Of a stretch of 64,000 nt of DNA, positions 1 to 11,706 are shown in pieces. The position numbers were made by a program, and so were the translations under genes. Below the pieces are notes generated by a model. That model was not told where the DNA came from. It saw nothing but the letters and a program-made list of their open reading frames with translations, and made no database searches. Position 1 is the stretch's first letter. The number at the start of each line of letters is the position of its first letter. Source of the DNA: Tieghemostelium lacteum (lineage: Eukaryota; Evosea; Eumycetozoa; Dictyosteliales; Raperosteliaceae); assembly GCA_001606155.1 (NCBI GenBank), contig LODT01000037.1, forward strand, positions 1,969,624 through 2,033,623, written 5' to 3'.

Positions 1-536
1 TTTAGAATCTTTAATGATGAAGGTAGATCAAGCTTTGAAGTAAATGTTTCAACAGTTCCATAAATTCTAAGATACTCTAATGTTTCTGGTAAATCGCCTG
101 GTCTTATTTTGAGTAAATATCTATCAATTTTTAGTACTTTTAAACTGCTAGGTAAAGAATACTGAAATGAACCATTATGATATTCTAATATCAAAACTGA
201 TATATTATGAAATAGAAAGAAACCAAGTTTATGTGCATCAGGTAGATTATAATCTCTATAGATCATAGAATGTATCAGAATATCGTTAAAATTCTCTTTT
301 GAAATTATATTAAAATCTGATTTTTCATGTATGGTTATTTTCTTAAATTTAGATGGCAATGCTATTGTGTTAATAATATCATTATGCTTTTTAAGATATT
401 CTATTGGAAACCTAATAAATTCTATAGACTTTTTGATTGTATAAAAATCTTTGTTTATAGATATAAAATTAATTATATCTTTATTCGTTTGTAAATATCC
501 ACATATTTCTTTTGTAACAAAGTAGTTAAATGTCAT
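1..536 (-). CDS. FNIP/LRR-like repeat protein, C-terminal part outside the window
   Basis: The reading frame opens with an ATG at 536 (reverse strand) and runs without a stop to the window edge, giving about 178 residues. The N-terminal 70 residues are Ile/Lys/Asn-rich and could be a degenerate F-box-like region, but no motif is clear. From about residue 118 there are repeated LPSSLK(V/I)L, LPETLEYL-type segments with 22-25 residue spacing. This is the signature of dictyostelid FNIP repeats (LPxSLxxL...), a leucine-rich-repeat-like family greatly expanded in these amoebae. The function is unknown; the repeats probably form a protein-interaction surface. The gene is divergent from the ankyrin gene that follows. 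The missing 3' part lies off the left edge, so repeat number and domain content cannot be judged. Family assignment is fairly sure, function is not. Confidence 0.65.
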   Translation of the reverse strand, partial: MTFNYFVTKEICGYLQTNKDIINFISINKDFYTIKKSIEFIRFPIEYLKKHNDIINTIALPSKFKKITIHEKSDFNIISKENFNDILIHSMIYRDYNLPDAHKLGFFLFHNISVLILEYHNGSFQYSLPSSLKVLKIDRYLLKIRPGDLPETLEYLRIYGTVETFTSKLDLPSSLKIL

Positions 537-607
537 TTAAATTATTTTTAAAATAAATTAATTTTATTAAAAATATAAGAATTTTTGATCAATCAGTTTT
601 TCAAAAG

Positions 608-730
608 ATGGAATATCAATTATATAAAATTGTATTTGGAAATGCAGTAATTTTTAAAAAGATTATCAGTTTTATAAAGATTAATAATAGAGTTTCTAAA
701 AAGTATCATCAAATTAATAATGGAAATTAA
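608..730 (+). pseudogene. Detached 5' end of ankyrin-type copy 1 (frameshifted leader)
   Basis: An ATG at 608 opens a 40-codon frame beginning MEYQLYKIVFGNAVIFKK that stops at 728-730. It aligns with the N-terminus of the downstream paralog (MKDIYQLYKLIFGNCYLYKK). The sequence just before each ATG is also alike (both contain TTTTTGATCA). It is out of frame with the main ankyrin frame at 720-2849, and about 25 codons present in the paralog are missing at the junction. No plausible intron joins the two frames. This looks like the broken original start of copy 1. Confidence 0.6.
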
Positions 731-2849
731 AGAACACGTTTATCATTGGTCACCAACATCTATTAATAATATATGTGAAAGTGGTCAATTAAAGTTACTT
801 GAATATGCCAATGAAATATTACCAGATTGCTATTTCGTAAATACCAGTACTGATTGTGCTGCAACTAATGGGCATTTAGATATTCTAAAATGGTTATTTA
901 AACATAAACCTGATATAGGATGTACAAATGCTGCAATGGATCATGCTGCTGCAAATGGTCATTTTGAAGTTGTAAAATATCTTCATGTAAATAGAAAAGA
1001 AGGTTGTACAAACTATGCAATGGATCATGCTGCTGCAAATGGTCATTTGGAAATTATTAAATATCTTCATGAGAATAGAGATGAAGGTTGTACATGGTAT
1101 GCGATTGAATCGGCAGCATTATTGAAAGATCATAAACTATCAGTTGATATCTTTAAATTTCTAATTGAACACAAAAGAATTGAAGAAATTTCATTGAAAA
1201 CAATTGGAAATCTAGGTTTATCAGGAAATATTCAATTATTTGAATATCTCTACAGAGAAAAGAAATTAATTTCTAATATTCATTTGGGAACATTGAATAG
1301 CTGTTGTTTGAATGGAAATTCAGAATTTCTTGACCATTTACTATCAAATGAAACTTTAGATTTTAGTTTTCTGAACACCAAAGAAAATTTTGATGATTTA
1401 GAAAATCAAAATAACAAGAAATTACTATCTATTAGTGCTTGTAAAAGTGGTCATGTAAATGTCTTAAAAGTTATTCATAAGCACAATATGATCATAGGTG
1501 ATTATTTGTTAGATACTGTAAAAGATGGTCAATTAGATTGTGTTAAATGGCTCTTTGAAAATGGTTTCAATATCCACTCTACACATGCTATTAATAATTG
1601 TCAATCTTTAGAATCTGTAAAGTATTTCCATGAAATCACTCCATTCAAATGTGATAAAAATTTAGCAGATCACACGGCTAATAACCCTGATATACTTGAA
1701 TTTATCTTTGAAAATGATAAACCTTGTTCTACTGATTGTGCAAAGAATGCTTGTAAAATTGGTAATTTAGATAGTATTAAACTAATACACCGACATTATC
1801 CACTGTCTATTGATATTGTCAGTTGTTATAGTAATGCAGCCATCAATGGTCATTTACATATTCTTAAATATCTAGAATCACAGGGATATAAAACCTCACT
1901 CTCTATAGATTTGCTTAAAAAAGTAGTAGAATCAGGACATTTCGAAATTTTAAAATATTGGGAAAAAACAGATTTGATTGGTAGTAATGAACTTCCTCAA
2001 ATTGCAAGTTTATCACTACAATACGGCCAATTGGAAATCTATGAATACTTTAAAGATTATGAAACAGATGACATTAAAAAGAAATTTAATAGCATGTTAA
2101 AATCTATTCTAACCAATGATATGGAGTTATTTAATATATTTGATTTGAATGAATTCGTATCGCTTGGTTATCCACTACACAGGATGTTCTATGATATTCC
2201 ACCTAATATTACAGAAAAATTGGTAAAAACCTTTGGAATTGAGATATTTAAATTAGACTTCATGTTAAATTGTGAATATAGACCCCATGATAGTATAAAG
2301 TATATTCTATCATTGACCAAAAGGGACAATCTTCCAATATGGTATACTAGTTGTTGTAAAAGAGGTCATGTTCATCTTATGGATTATATATCAACTTTAT
2401 ATCCAGATATCCTAGATACGGTAATGTTTTCAAATTTAATTATTCTTTCTATTACCAATGGACTAGTAGATTGTTATGATTATTTGGTTAAAAAATATAA
2501 AGGAAATACGGATACTTTACCTAAACAAATTAGCATTGTTAAAATTTACCAATTAAATTTTTTCACAATGATACAAAGTATAACTAAACTATTTCCTTCC
2601 AGTAATTTTCTTTCGGAATCCCATACATACATTGCATATGAAAACTATAGACTCACTATACTTAAATATCTATACTATAGTTGTAACTTTCAACTAAACC
2701 CTTCAGAAATAATGACTCAACAAATTCTAAATCTACCAACAAAACAAAAAACAATTGAAAAAATCCAAAATGAAGCCATCTCACATCTAAACTCCTACCG
2801 AAGTTATGATAATTTTGATTTTTTAGGATTTTATTTTTCTTTTTTTTGA
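720..2849 (+). CDS. Ankyrin-type (NGH) repeat protein, copy 1, N-terminally truncated
   Basis: The protein is 709 residues if the ATG at 720 is used. It is built of roughly 25-33-residue helical repeats with the motif A-x-NGH-(L/F)-(D/E)-(I/V)-(L/V)-K-(Y/W)-L and GCT-x-x-A linkers. This is the divergent ankyrin repeat class expanded in dictyostelids and other large-genome protists. The best-preserved repeats lie at about residues 60-130; later ones are degenerate. No catalytic motif or membrane segment is visible, and the function is unknown. The gene is a tandem paralog of the next one, and about 480 bp (908-1389) are nearly identical between them. A homologous N-terminal segment exists upstream in another frame (608-730), so this copy is probably truncated. 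It could be a functional shorter protein or an early pseudogene; the remaining frame is open throughout. Confidence 0.75.
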   Translation: MEIKEHVYHWSPTSINNICESGQLKLLEYANEILPDCYFVNTSTDCAATNGHLDILKWLFKHKPDIGCTNAAMDHAAANGHFEVVKYLHVNRKEGCTNYAMDHAAANGHLEIIKYLHENRDEGCTWYAIESAALLKDHKLSVDIFKFLIEHKRIEEISLKTIGNLGLSGNIQLFEYLYREKKLISNIHLGTLNSCCLNGNSEFLDHLLSNETLDFSFLNTKENFDDLENQNNKKLLSISACKSGHVNVLKVIHKHNMIIGDYLLDTVKDGQLDCVKWLFENGFNIHSTHAINNCQSLESVKYFHEITPFKCDKNLADHTANNPDILEFIFENDKPCSTDCAKNACKIGNLDSIKLIHRHYPLSIDIVSCYSNAAINGHLHILKYLESQGYKTSLSIDLLKKVVESGHFEILKYWEKTDLIGSNELPQIASLSLQYGQLEIYEYFKDYETDDIKKKFNSMLKSILTNDMELFNIFDLNEFVSLGYPLHRMFYDIPPNITEKLVKTFGIEIFKLDFMLNCEYRPHDSIKYILSLTKRDNLPIWYTSCCKRGHVHLMDYISTLYPDILDTVMFSNLIILSITNGLVDCYDYLVKKYKGNTDTLPKQISIVKIYQLNFFTMIQSITKLFPSSNFLSESHTYIAYENYRLTILKYLYYSCNFQLNPSEIMTQQILNLPTKQKTIEKIQNEAISHLNSYRSYDNFDFLGFYFSFF

Positions 2850-2979
2850 TTAACCCTTAACCCTTTTTAATCAATTAATATATTATTAAATTTATAAATA
2901 AATATTAAAATTGTATTCTGTGCGATTAGATTTTTTTCTATTTTTTTTTAAATTTTTGATCAAAAATCATTTTCGATTA

Positions 2980-5367
2980 ATGAAGGATATATACCAACTG
3001 TATAAATTAATTTTTGGTAATTGTTATCTTTATAAAAAAGTATTTTCATATATTAAGGGAACAGGAAAGAAGTATGATAAGATCACACATGTACATTGGA
3101 TTTGCACAAATGGCTATTTCTCATTATTACATGAAAAGCTAAAGAGAAATGAAAAACTATATCATTGGTCTCCACATTGTATAGATTTGATATCTACATC
3201 GAATAATTTAAATCTATTGATTGATATCAGTAAAATTCTACCAGATTACTATTTCGGTTGTAATAATATGGTTAAATCAGCAACTAATGGCCACTTGGGT
3301 ATTCTCATATGGTTACATGAAAATAAACCTGATATAGGATGTACAAATGCTGCAATGGATCATGCTGCTGCAAATGGTCATTTTGAAGTTGTAAAATATC
3401 TTCATGTAAATAGAAAAGAAGGTTGTACAAACTATGCAATGGATCATGCTGCTGCAAATGGTCATTTGGAAATTATTAAATATCTTCATGAGAATAGAGA
3501 TGAAGGTTGTACATCTATTGCAATTGAATCAGCAGCATTATTGAAAGATCATAAACTATCAGTTGATATCTTTAAATTTCTGATTGAACACAAAAGAATT
3601 GAAGAAATTTCATTGAAAACAATTGGAAATCTAGGTTTATCAGGAAATATTCAATTATTTGAATATCTCTACAGAGAAAAGAAATTAATTTCTAATATTC
3701 ATTTGGGAACATTGAATAACTGTTGTTTGAATGGAAATTCAGAATTTCTTGACCATTTACTATCAAATGAAACTTTAGATTTTAGTTTTCTGGATACCAA
3801 AGAAAATTTATCACTTTTGGCAACAATAGCATGTCAAAATGCTCACTTGAATATCTTAGAGGTATTAGATAAACATGGTAAAATACCAAATATTTATCTA
3901 TTAGATATTGTAAAAAATAGTCAATATGATATTGTTAGGTGGCTTTTTGAAAAGGGTTATAAGGAACACTCTAAATATGCAATGGATAATTGTAGATCAT
4001 TAGAATCTGTAAAATATTTCCATGAAAACTCTAAAGTTGGTTGCACTAAAAAATTGGCTGATTGTAATTTTAATAATCCAGAGATTCTCAGTTTTCTCTT
4101 TGATAACCGTGTAGAAGGTTGTAGCACCCAATGTTTTAGAAATGCTTGTGAGTATGGGTGTTTAGAAAGTGTACATCTAATAGCATCTAAATATCCAAGT
4201 GCAATATCCTATAAAAAGTATATGGAATCTGTAAAGAATGGTCATTTGGATATTGCAAAATATCTTGAAAAGAACAAGCAGGTTAGGTTTTCACAAATAA
4301 TATCTAATCTCTATGAAATGCTATGGTCAAGAAGAGATGAAGCCATTCGATATTTCTTTGATAACAATGAGGAACTGGTAAATCAAATTCGATCACATAG
4401 AAATGATTATACAACATTGTTAAGGATTTGTATAAAAAATTATATGGTATCAACTTGTGATTATTTAATCAATAAGATTGAAGTTAATAATTGCATCTAT
4501 GGTGAGACCATAAAATCACTCTATATGGAAGACATTGATAATCTCGATCAACTATTAGATGAATTTAATATGCAGTTGGGAGATCAACTTCCAGATCTAT
4601 TCTATAAGTCATTGGAAGTTGGTAACATTGAAATTGTAAAGATTCTCATTGGCAAGTTAAAATCAACTGGTAAAATTAAATCAATTCATCCTATTGCTAC
4701 TCTCATTGAAATGTGTTTAACAACCTACAATAATGGTGATATTGTTAAACTAATTATTCAAGAAGGTGCATACAAAGGTTTGCTATTAGTGAACCCAACC
4801 TTTTTAAAATTCTGTGAATCTGATGCCTTTCATTTAGCACAATATCTACTAGAGTCTTCAGAAATACACCACCAACCAACTACCATTGAACATAGTACTT
4901 TAATGAGCCTTTTTGAAAGATCATTTAATTATGGTTCTATGCCGCTATTAAATTATCTGATAAAGTACTGCAAATTTCAACCTACAGAAAAAAATGTCAG
5001 TGTATTAACTTGGAAATATCATATACTAAGTTCAAATTGTCTTAGCATGTTCCAATTGGATTCTATTCCATGGAAATCTGTAAAATCTATTGCTAGAACA
5101 ATAACTACCTGTACAGAGCTTAAAACTATTGAAAAATTCATCACTAATTTATGTGCAATAGATAATGTATTTGTAAAAGCCTCTACACCCAAACCAAATA
5201 ATTACCTCACTTATTTAGCATGGGATGATGATATGGATATAAAAGAAATTATTCAACGTGATAAAAATGATATTGATGATGTATTAGATTACTTAACGGA
5301 TGACTCTTTAAGTAGTCTTGAAGATGATGAAGAAAATAAATATTTTTTTGCTGATGATTATGAATAA
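2980..5367 (+). CDS. Ankyrin-type (NGH) repeat protein, copy 2, apparently intact
   Basis: I start the protein at the ATG at 2980 (795 residues), not at an upstream near-cognate codon in the same frame. That ATG gives MKDIYQLYKLIFGN, which matches the leader of copy 1, and it follows an A-rich stretch. N-terminal residues 1-45 form a short Leu/Lys-rich region, followed by many ankyrin-like repeats with NGHLEI(I/V)KYL and GCT motifs, most regular at about residues 85-190. The C-terminus is acidic (DDVLDYL, SLEDDEEN). No enzymatic motif is seen. It is the downstream member of a tandem pair and probably the functional template, because its 5' end is intact. The segment 3328-3807 is almost identical to copy 1 while the flanks have diverged widely. 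The cellular role is unknown. Confidence 0.8.
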   Translation: MKDIYQLYKLIFGNCYLYKKVFSYIKGTGKKYDKITHVHWICTNGYFSLLHEKLKRNEKLYHWSPHCIDLISTSNNLNLLIDISKILPDYYFGCNNMVKSATNGHLGILIWLHENKPDIGCTNAAMDHAAANGHFEVVKYLHVNRKEGCTNYAMDHAAANGHLEIIKYLHENRDEGCTSIAIESAALLKDHKLSVDIFKFLIEHKRIEEISLKTIGNLGLSGNIQLFEYLYREKKLISNIHLGTLNNCCLNGNSEFLDHLLSNETLDFSFLDTKENLSLLATIACQNAHLNILEVLDKHGKIPNIYLLDIVKNSQYDIVRWLFEKGYKEHSKYAMDNCRSLESVKYFHENSKVGCTKKLADCNFNNPEILSFLFDNRVEGCSTQCFRNACEYGCLESVHLIASKYPSAISYKKYMESVKNGHLDIAKYLEKNKQVRFSQIISNLYEMLWSRRDEAIRYFFDNNEELVNQIRSHRNDYTTLLRICIKNYMVSTCDYLINKIEVNNCIYGETIKSLYMEDIDNLDQLLDEFNMQLGDQLPDLFYKSLEVGNIEIVKILIGKLKSTGKIKSIHPIATLIEMCLTTYNNGDIVKLIIQEGAYKGLLLVNPTFLKFCESDAFHLAQYLLESSEIHHQPTTIEHSTLMSLFERSFNYGSMPLLNYLIKYCKFQPTEKNVSVLTWKYHILSSNCLSMFQLDSIPWKSVKSIARTITTCTELKTIEKFITNLCAIDNVFVKASTPKPNNYLTYLAWDDDMDIKEIIQRDKNDIDDVLDYLTDDSLSSLEDDEENKYFFADDYE

Positions 5368-5463
5368 AATAAAAAAAAAAAAAAAAGATACTCGTAATGA
5401 TGTCTGTTGAAAGGTGTTGTTGTTTTATATATACTATATACATCTATAAATTTCTTTTATTGT

Positions 5464-8400
5464 TTACATTCTTGGTTCAAGATTTAGAGATATTTGATAG
5501 AGTACCTCATCTTCAGCAGTTGGTAAACTATCAAAATAGTTTAGAACCAAATCAGCTTTTGTTTGAACGGATGGAGAGGGATTACCAAAATCATAAGGAA
5601 TTCTTTGACATTTCTGAATAATGGAAATGATATTGTGAATAAGTTTCTTTTTAGGCCAATTAATGAGACTATTGATGGTATCAGGATTACCATCTTCAAT
5701 AAATGTAAGATCTTTTAGATAGACACCTAGATAAGGTATACAAGGTGGAATGGTTTCAGCCATTCTCTGACGAAACTCTTTGAAAGAACCTTCCATAGAC
5801 ATGATCTTTTCCAACTCCTCCAGAGTGTGCAAGTACTTTTTAGGTACTTTTCTCCAGGAGAAACGTAGTCTCACCACTGAACTATTTCTAATACCTGCCA
5901 TAAAGGCAGTGAGTAAATGATAATTATTTAGGTCCCTCAAGTGTTGAGAGATCTTTATGAATCTACATATTAATTTTACACGTGATTTCAGTTTGGGTTG
6001 ATTAAGAATTGCAGTGCTAACGGCCGTTGATATCTTATTGAAACGTTCAATCATCTTTAACAGATTAGGTGCCTTGTATTGCAATTTAGGTTTACCCCAA
6101 GCCTGATTGAGAAATTCAACCGTTTGAATTCTCTTGAATGTTTCATACTCTCGTAGAGTCAATTGTTGTGCTACGAATAATTCATCTTCCAGTAGACTAG
6201 AGGTTAGTGATGGTAATTTAGCCAATGTATTAGTACGTGTTACATCAGGCATAGCATAAGCTCTCTTCTCTTTTAGAGCATTATCTATCCATTTATTCAG
6301 TTGTGGTACAACCATATGGAATCCATCTTTAGTCAAAACTAGAACAAACTCTGAAAGTCTTTCGAGGAATTTCTCTTCCAGGCCACCACCAGATGCAGCT
6401 TGTGGTGCTTGTTGTTCTAACCAATTCTTTAGGAAAACAATAACATGTAATTGAACTACTGCTTTTTGTTCCTTTTCTGATTCTGGTACATTATAACGTT
6501 CAATTAATTTATCTAATAATAAATCAGAGGTGGCAAATGAGTAATAGGTCATTAATAGAATATTCATTAGTTCACGATCCTTTTCAATGTTATTGGTAGC
6601 ACATTCCAGTAGTTTGTTTAGAGTTGCAGCTCTGATTTGACTTGGGTTATCTGGATCACAAATATAGGTAGAACTATCAAATTGTTCTTCCCAGATATTA
6701 ATCTTATTGTGGTTAAATTGTTCTTGATTGGAATCCTCTTCATCAGCTTGTAGAACATAAATCTTATTCTTTTCAAATGAAAATGACTGACCATTCAATG
6801 GTTGGAACTGATTTAATTGTGGACCATCAAATGAGTCCAAATGAAATGTACATTTTGATTTCTCAATAGTTGTGTCTAACCATGTATCATCAATCTCCAA
6901 AGCCTCACCCAATGGTAAATGTAGAGGTAACTGTACTGTAATCTGTTTAGATTTAATTGGTAATGGTAAATCAATCTTAAATTCATGACCCATAGTTGAA
7001 ACACTATGACGTGTTTCCTCATCAGAATGATCTGAATCTGATACTGATAGTTTTTCTAGTGTTGGGAGTGCTTCACTATTTATCAAAACTGTAGTTGTTG
7101 GATTGGTTGATGTCTGATCATTAAGAGATTCACTATCAACTACAGTAATGGTAGGATTCTTAAATAGTGCTTCATCAATAAACAATTGAACTGGTGATGG
7201 TCTAACTGCAAATCTTAGACAAACTCTAGTATTAATTCTATAGTGATAGAGTGGATAACCTTTTTCTAACCATTCTGGTTTTCTCTTTTGTTTATCCTCC
7301 AAATTAAAATCATCTGATTGTCTGTCTATATAGATACCATAATAGGATAAATTGATATTATTATTGGTAGCATCAACAACTTTTTCAGAGATCTCTTGGA
7401 AAATCTTTTCAGTAGGAGACATTAGATCAAATCTAAAGTGTTCAAAAGAACCATCGGCAAATTTCAATTTGACAACCTTTGGTCTGGGTTTCAGTATTAC
7501 AGTACTCTTTGGATCTTTAAATATCTCATAGTCATGAAGTTTCTCCAGTGGTTCCAACCAGTATCCATCTGATCCTTGGGCACCCCATGCCATCGATGAA
7601 TTATAAAGTCCAAAATCATCAGAATCCAAACAAAACTTTCTATCAATATCTGGTAAATGTTTTTTAACTAAATGACTGACTAAACCTGAGCATGTCATTG
7701 TTGGATCCATAGGTTCCTCGGCCATATATCTATTGGCATGTAATGGAGAGGATTTTGGAATCATATCTCTAACTTGTTCGAGTGATACTCTAACTTTCCA
7801 AGGCATCATTTTTAGTCTATACTCTTTGAATGGGAATAACATGGTAGAGAGTCTATTCTTTTTAGGTGATGCTTCAGTTGGTGATGATTGACCACGAGTA
7901 TTAATATCAAATATATATTCATCATCACGCAGGAATCTACCAGAACCATTATCAACCACATATAGACCCCATTCACCAAGTTCTTTTAGATTGGAATTTG
8001 AAGACAATAATGAACGTATAACATCACATGCTTGTGATTTTCTTAAGATTGGTACAGATACTTCTTTGGTTTGGGGTTGATCAAGACTAATCTGATCACC
8101 ACCAATAGATACCAAAACTACAATCTTTGATTCTAAATTTTGGAAAGATGTAGAATCTTTGAGATTTGATAATGTAGGTGGAGATGAATCGTCTTGGAAA
8201 TCTTTTCTAGGTGATAGTGGTGGTAGAGTGACCATTGGTTTAGAGGAATCATCATCTTCTTCATTATCATCTTCAGATAATTGAGTGTCCTGTAGATATG
8301 ATGATTGAGTATCATCATCAACCATAGAGGATTCAAATGATTTCATTTCCATTTCTAGTAGTTTCCAAGAACCAGTTGAAATACCTTCACCATCAATTCT

Positions 8401-11400
8401 TAGATCTTTAATTGTCTTTAGAATATCATTCTTTAGGAACTCATGACGAATAGTGTTTCTCTGTTCCAGTGATTTACAAGACTTTATCAATTGATTAATA
8501 AGTGACATACAACTAGCTTTAATATCAGCTGGATATGGTCCATCTAGTGATCTAGTAATATTTGCATATATTCCACCACCACTACTACCATTAATACCAT
8601 TGATTAATGATTGACCTAAAAGAGATGGTGACAATGGTATATTACCTTGTCCTGAAAATGATCCTAATGAAGGTGATGTTGAATATCCTGATAATGATGA
8701 TGATATTGAACTTGATGTTGATAATGTATTATTATTATTACTATACTGATTCTCTAATGATTTTATAGATTCCAATATAACATGTGCACCTAATGGGAAT
8801 GTTTTACCAATAAGATCTAAAACTTCAAAAGTTAATCTCTTTATAGATCCATTATTAAACATTAAAAGTGGAAATATAACTTCAATAGTATTGGTCAATA
8901 ATAATGATTGCATTTCTAATTCAACCAATAATTTTAAACATGATAAACATTCAACTATAATTAATAAATCTTCTTCAATTTTACTATATAAATATTATTA
9001 TAAAAAAAAAAAAATGTTAATAATTATTATGTAAATATTGTTTTAAAATATGATAACTAACCTTTCTTTAATTGAAAAAGTTGAAATCATAGATAGAATT
9101 GCAGTTATTCCAGATGATTCAGCAAAATTAATAACCCATGGAACAGGTTTAGATTGAAGTTGTGATTTCAATTTTGAGATATCTTCTAGAGTAAAGAGTG
9201 AATGATGTGATAAGACTTTAGAATGACCTCTAGGACTTCTTGGTGCACCAATAGAAAGTGTTGGAATAGATTTTAACATTAAATTACCAGATTGATTTAA
9301 TGTTTGTGGATTTAGTTTTGGTGGTGAAGATACTAATGATTTAATATCGCTGCTTGAGGATTGAGTTTGAATAGTTAAAACACCATTTAGAATGAGTGAA
9401 TTGGTACAATCTGGTTTAATCTTTTGTAAAAAGTTCCATCTTTCCTCAATTGGTAGACTCAGTAATTCTTCTTTTCTCTTTTTACTGTAATCTAGATCAT
9501 CAAGTGACGATTCAAATAAAGTTTGGAATGATTTATAGGTTGGTGATTGTGGTGGTGTTGTTGCAAAGAATGATGATTGACTAGTTGACATTGGTAGACT
9601 ACCTGTACCTGGTGTACTATTACTTAATGGTGATGGGGTAATTGATTTTCTTCTACCCAAAACACCACCAAGAAAACTACTTGATGATCTACTTAATGTT
9701 GGTACAACATTATTACTAGTATTATTAGTTGGTGATATATTACTAAGTGATCCATTAGGTAATAAATTACCACTAGATTCATTACCACTACCACGTCTTG
9801 GTCTTAAATGGCTTAGATTTGGACTACCATTTTGAATATTTATACCATTTGGATGATTATTATTATTATTATTATTATTACTATTACTATTACTATTACT
9901 ATTATTATTATTAATATTATTATTATTATTAATATTAATATTATTTGGATCCAATGAAGATGGTATACCATTAGATAGATTTAAACTAGATCTAGGTGAT
10001 ATTGATGAACGATTTTGATTATTACCAAATAGATTTATACTCAGACTACTATTAGAACCAGTATCAGAATCAGAGTCAGAATCCTCATTTGAGAATTCTT
10101 TTGAGATGGTAAGTTGATGGAATTTCTGGACAACTGATTTTTGAAGTGTTCCTCCAGAACTACCAGATGAGGATCCATTTAAATTTAAGTTACCCAAACT
10201 ACTAGAAAGTCCATCTTTTTTCATTTTTGAAAAAAGAGCTGAACTTGCAGGTGATCTAGTTGTTGGTGATCCTTGTGGACTATTACTATTTAAATGTACA
10301 CTAAATAATTGACCAGTATTACTATTAAGTGATGAACTAGCTTGACTGTAATCAAACTCATCTTCTTTAATAGTATCAATCTGACCACCTAATGAAGAAG
10401 AAGAATGCTGTTGTTGTTGTTGTTGTTGTTGTTGACCAGTTATATTCAAATTATTAAAATAATTTGTGAGATATTGAATAGAATCAGTAATCTCTTCTCG
10501 TAGGAATGGATTATTGTGAATAGTTATTCTGATGAGATGTTGAAGGAAATCTAAACTGAGGAAGGAGGGTATCTCTTCTAGACTATTATCGTGTAGTGTC
10601 AGTACATTTAGATTGATTAGATATTTCATTGATGCTGGTAGAATTGTCAATTTATTATATTCCAATTGTAACTTTTTTAAAAATTTACATTGTTGAATTT
10701 CGTTTGGTAATGTAACCAATTTGTTCTCTTGTAAATATAATTCCTGTAAATTTGAAAGATTACCTATCGATGGTGGTAAGCATGTTATTGAATTATTATT
10801 TAATCTAATTATTGTTAATTGACTATTACTACCATTTTGCATTAATGTACTATTACTATTATTATTATTATTATTACACTGATCTAAATCATCTTTACTA
10901 CAATTCATATCGGTACTACTACTATTATTACTATTACTATTATTGATATTACTACTAGAGATACCAATATCTTCTGGAAGTGATCTTAATTTATTATGTT
11001 GAAGGTATAGATATTTTAGATTACCTAATTTACCTAAATCTATTGGTAGTTGATTTAAACTGTTGGAAGATAGATCCAGATGAGTTAGGGTTTTAATTTT
11101 TGAGAGTGATGACGGAACACTTTCTAAAAGGTTACCAGAGAGTACCAATTTACGTAAAGATGACATGTTACCAATCTGTTCTGGAATAGTTTTCAATTGA
11201 TTATCAGAAAAAGACAGTGTGATCAATTGACAAAGTTCACATAGATGATTTGGAAAATTTGAAAATTTGTTATTGTCCAAATAAAGTTCTCTCAGTGATG
11301 ACATGCTAAATAATCTAACTGGAATTGTACCTAATTGATTCTGTGAGAGATCAAGAATACGTAGAGACTGAAGTTTACTAATAGATACTTGAAATCTCTG

Positions 11401-11706
11401 AATTTCATTCTGACATAATATCAACTCTTCCAATTGTTCCAGTGTCTCAATGGATGGTAAATCTGTAATCTTATTGTCTTCTATATGTAATTTACGTAAT
11501 GATACAAGTTGACTAATTTCCACTGGTAACACTTTTAATCTACATGATTTTATAGATAGTTTAGTGAGTACTATTGGATTGTCTTTACACAATTTAATTA
11601 ATCCTGGTCCATTGGCTTGTTTGATTTTACTATTATCAATCTTTAGAGTTTTTTGATCTTTACTAAGACCAATTTCATATAGTTTATGTACTCCAAGTGA
11701 TTTCAT
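5464..11706 (-). CDS. LRR-GBD/FH3-ubiquitin-like-RasGEF signalling protein, two exons
   Basis: The CDS is complement(join(5464..8983,9062..11706)), 2054 residues. The 78-nt intron has donor GTTAGT and acceptor TATATAG and splits a Ser codon. Residues about 40-410 are leucine-rich repeats of the LPxxIGxLxxLxxLxLxxN type, interrupted by an Asn/Ser-rich insert. Residues 420-720 are low-complexity Ser/Asn. About 730-960 resembles the diaphanous-type GTPase-binding/FH3 region (NFLQKIKP..., [18 protein letters not shown]). About 1160-1630 holds several ubiquitin-fold modules, one with talin-F0-like [14 protein letters not shown]. About 1640-1770 is a RasGEF N-motif and 1815-2054 the CDC25-type RasGEF catalytic domain ([19 protein letters not shown], then [10 protein letters not shown]). 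The protein should activate Ras at membranes or the actin cortex. The architecture resembles the D. discoideum gef family, but I cannot say which paralog. RasGEF identity is near certain. Confidence 0.93.

Noticed and set aside
5249-5621. Small open frames on both strands around the ankyrin/RasGEF junction
   Set aside because: They overlap the 3' ends of two well-supported genes and read only as antisense or out-of-frame shadows.
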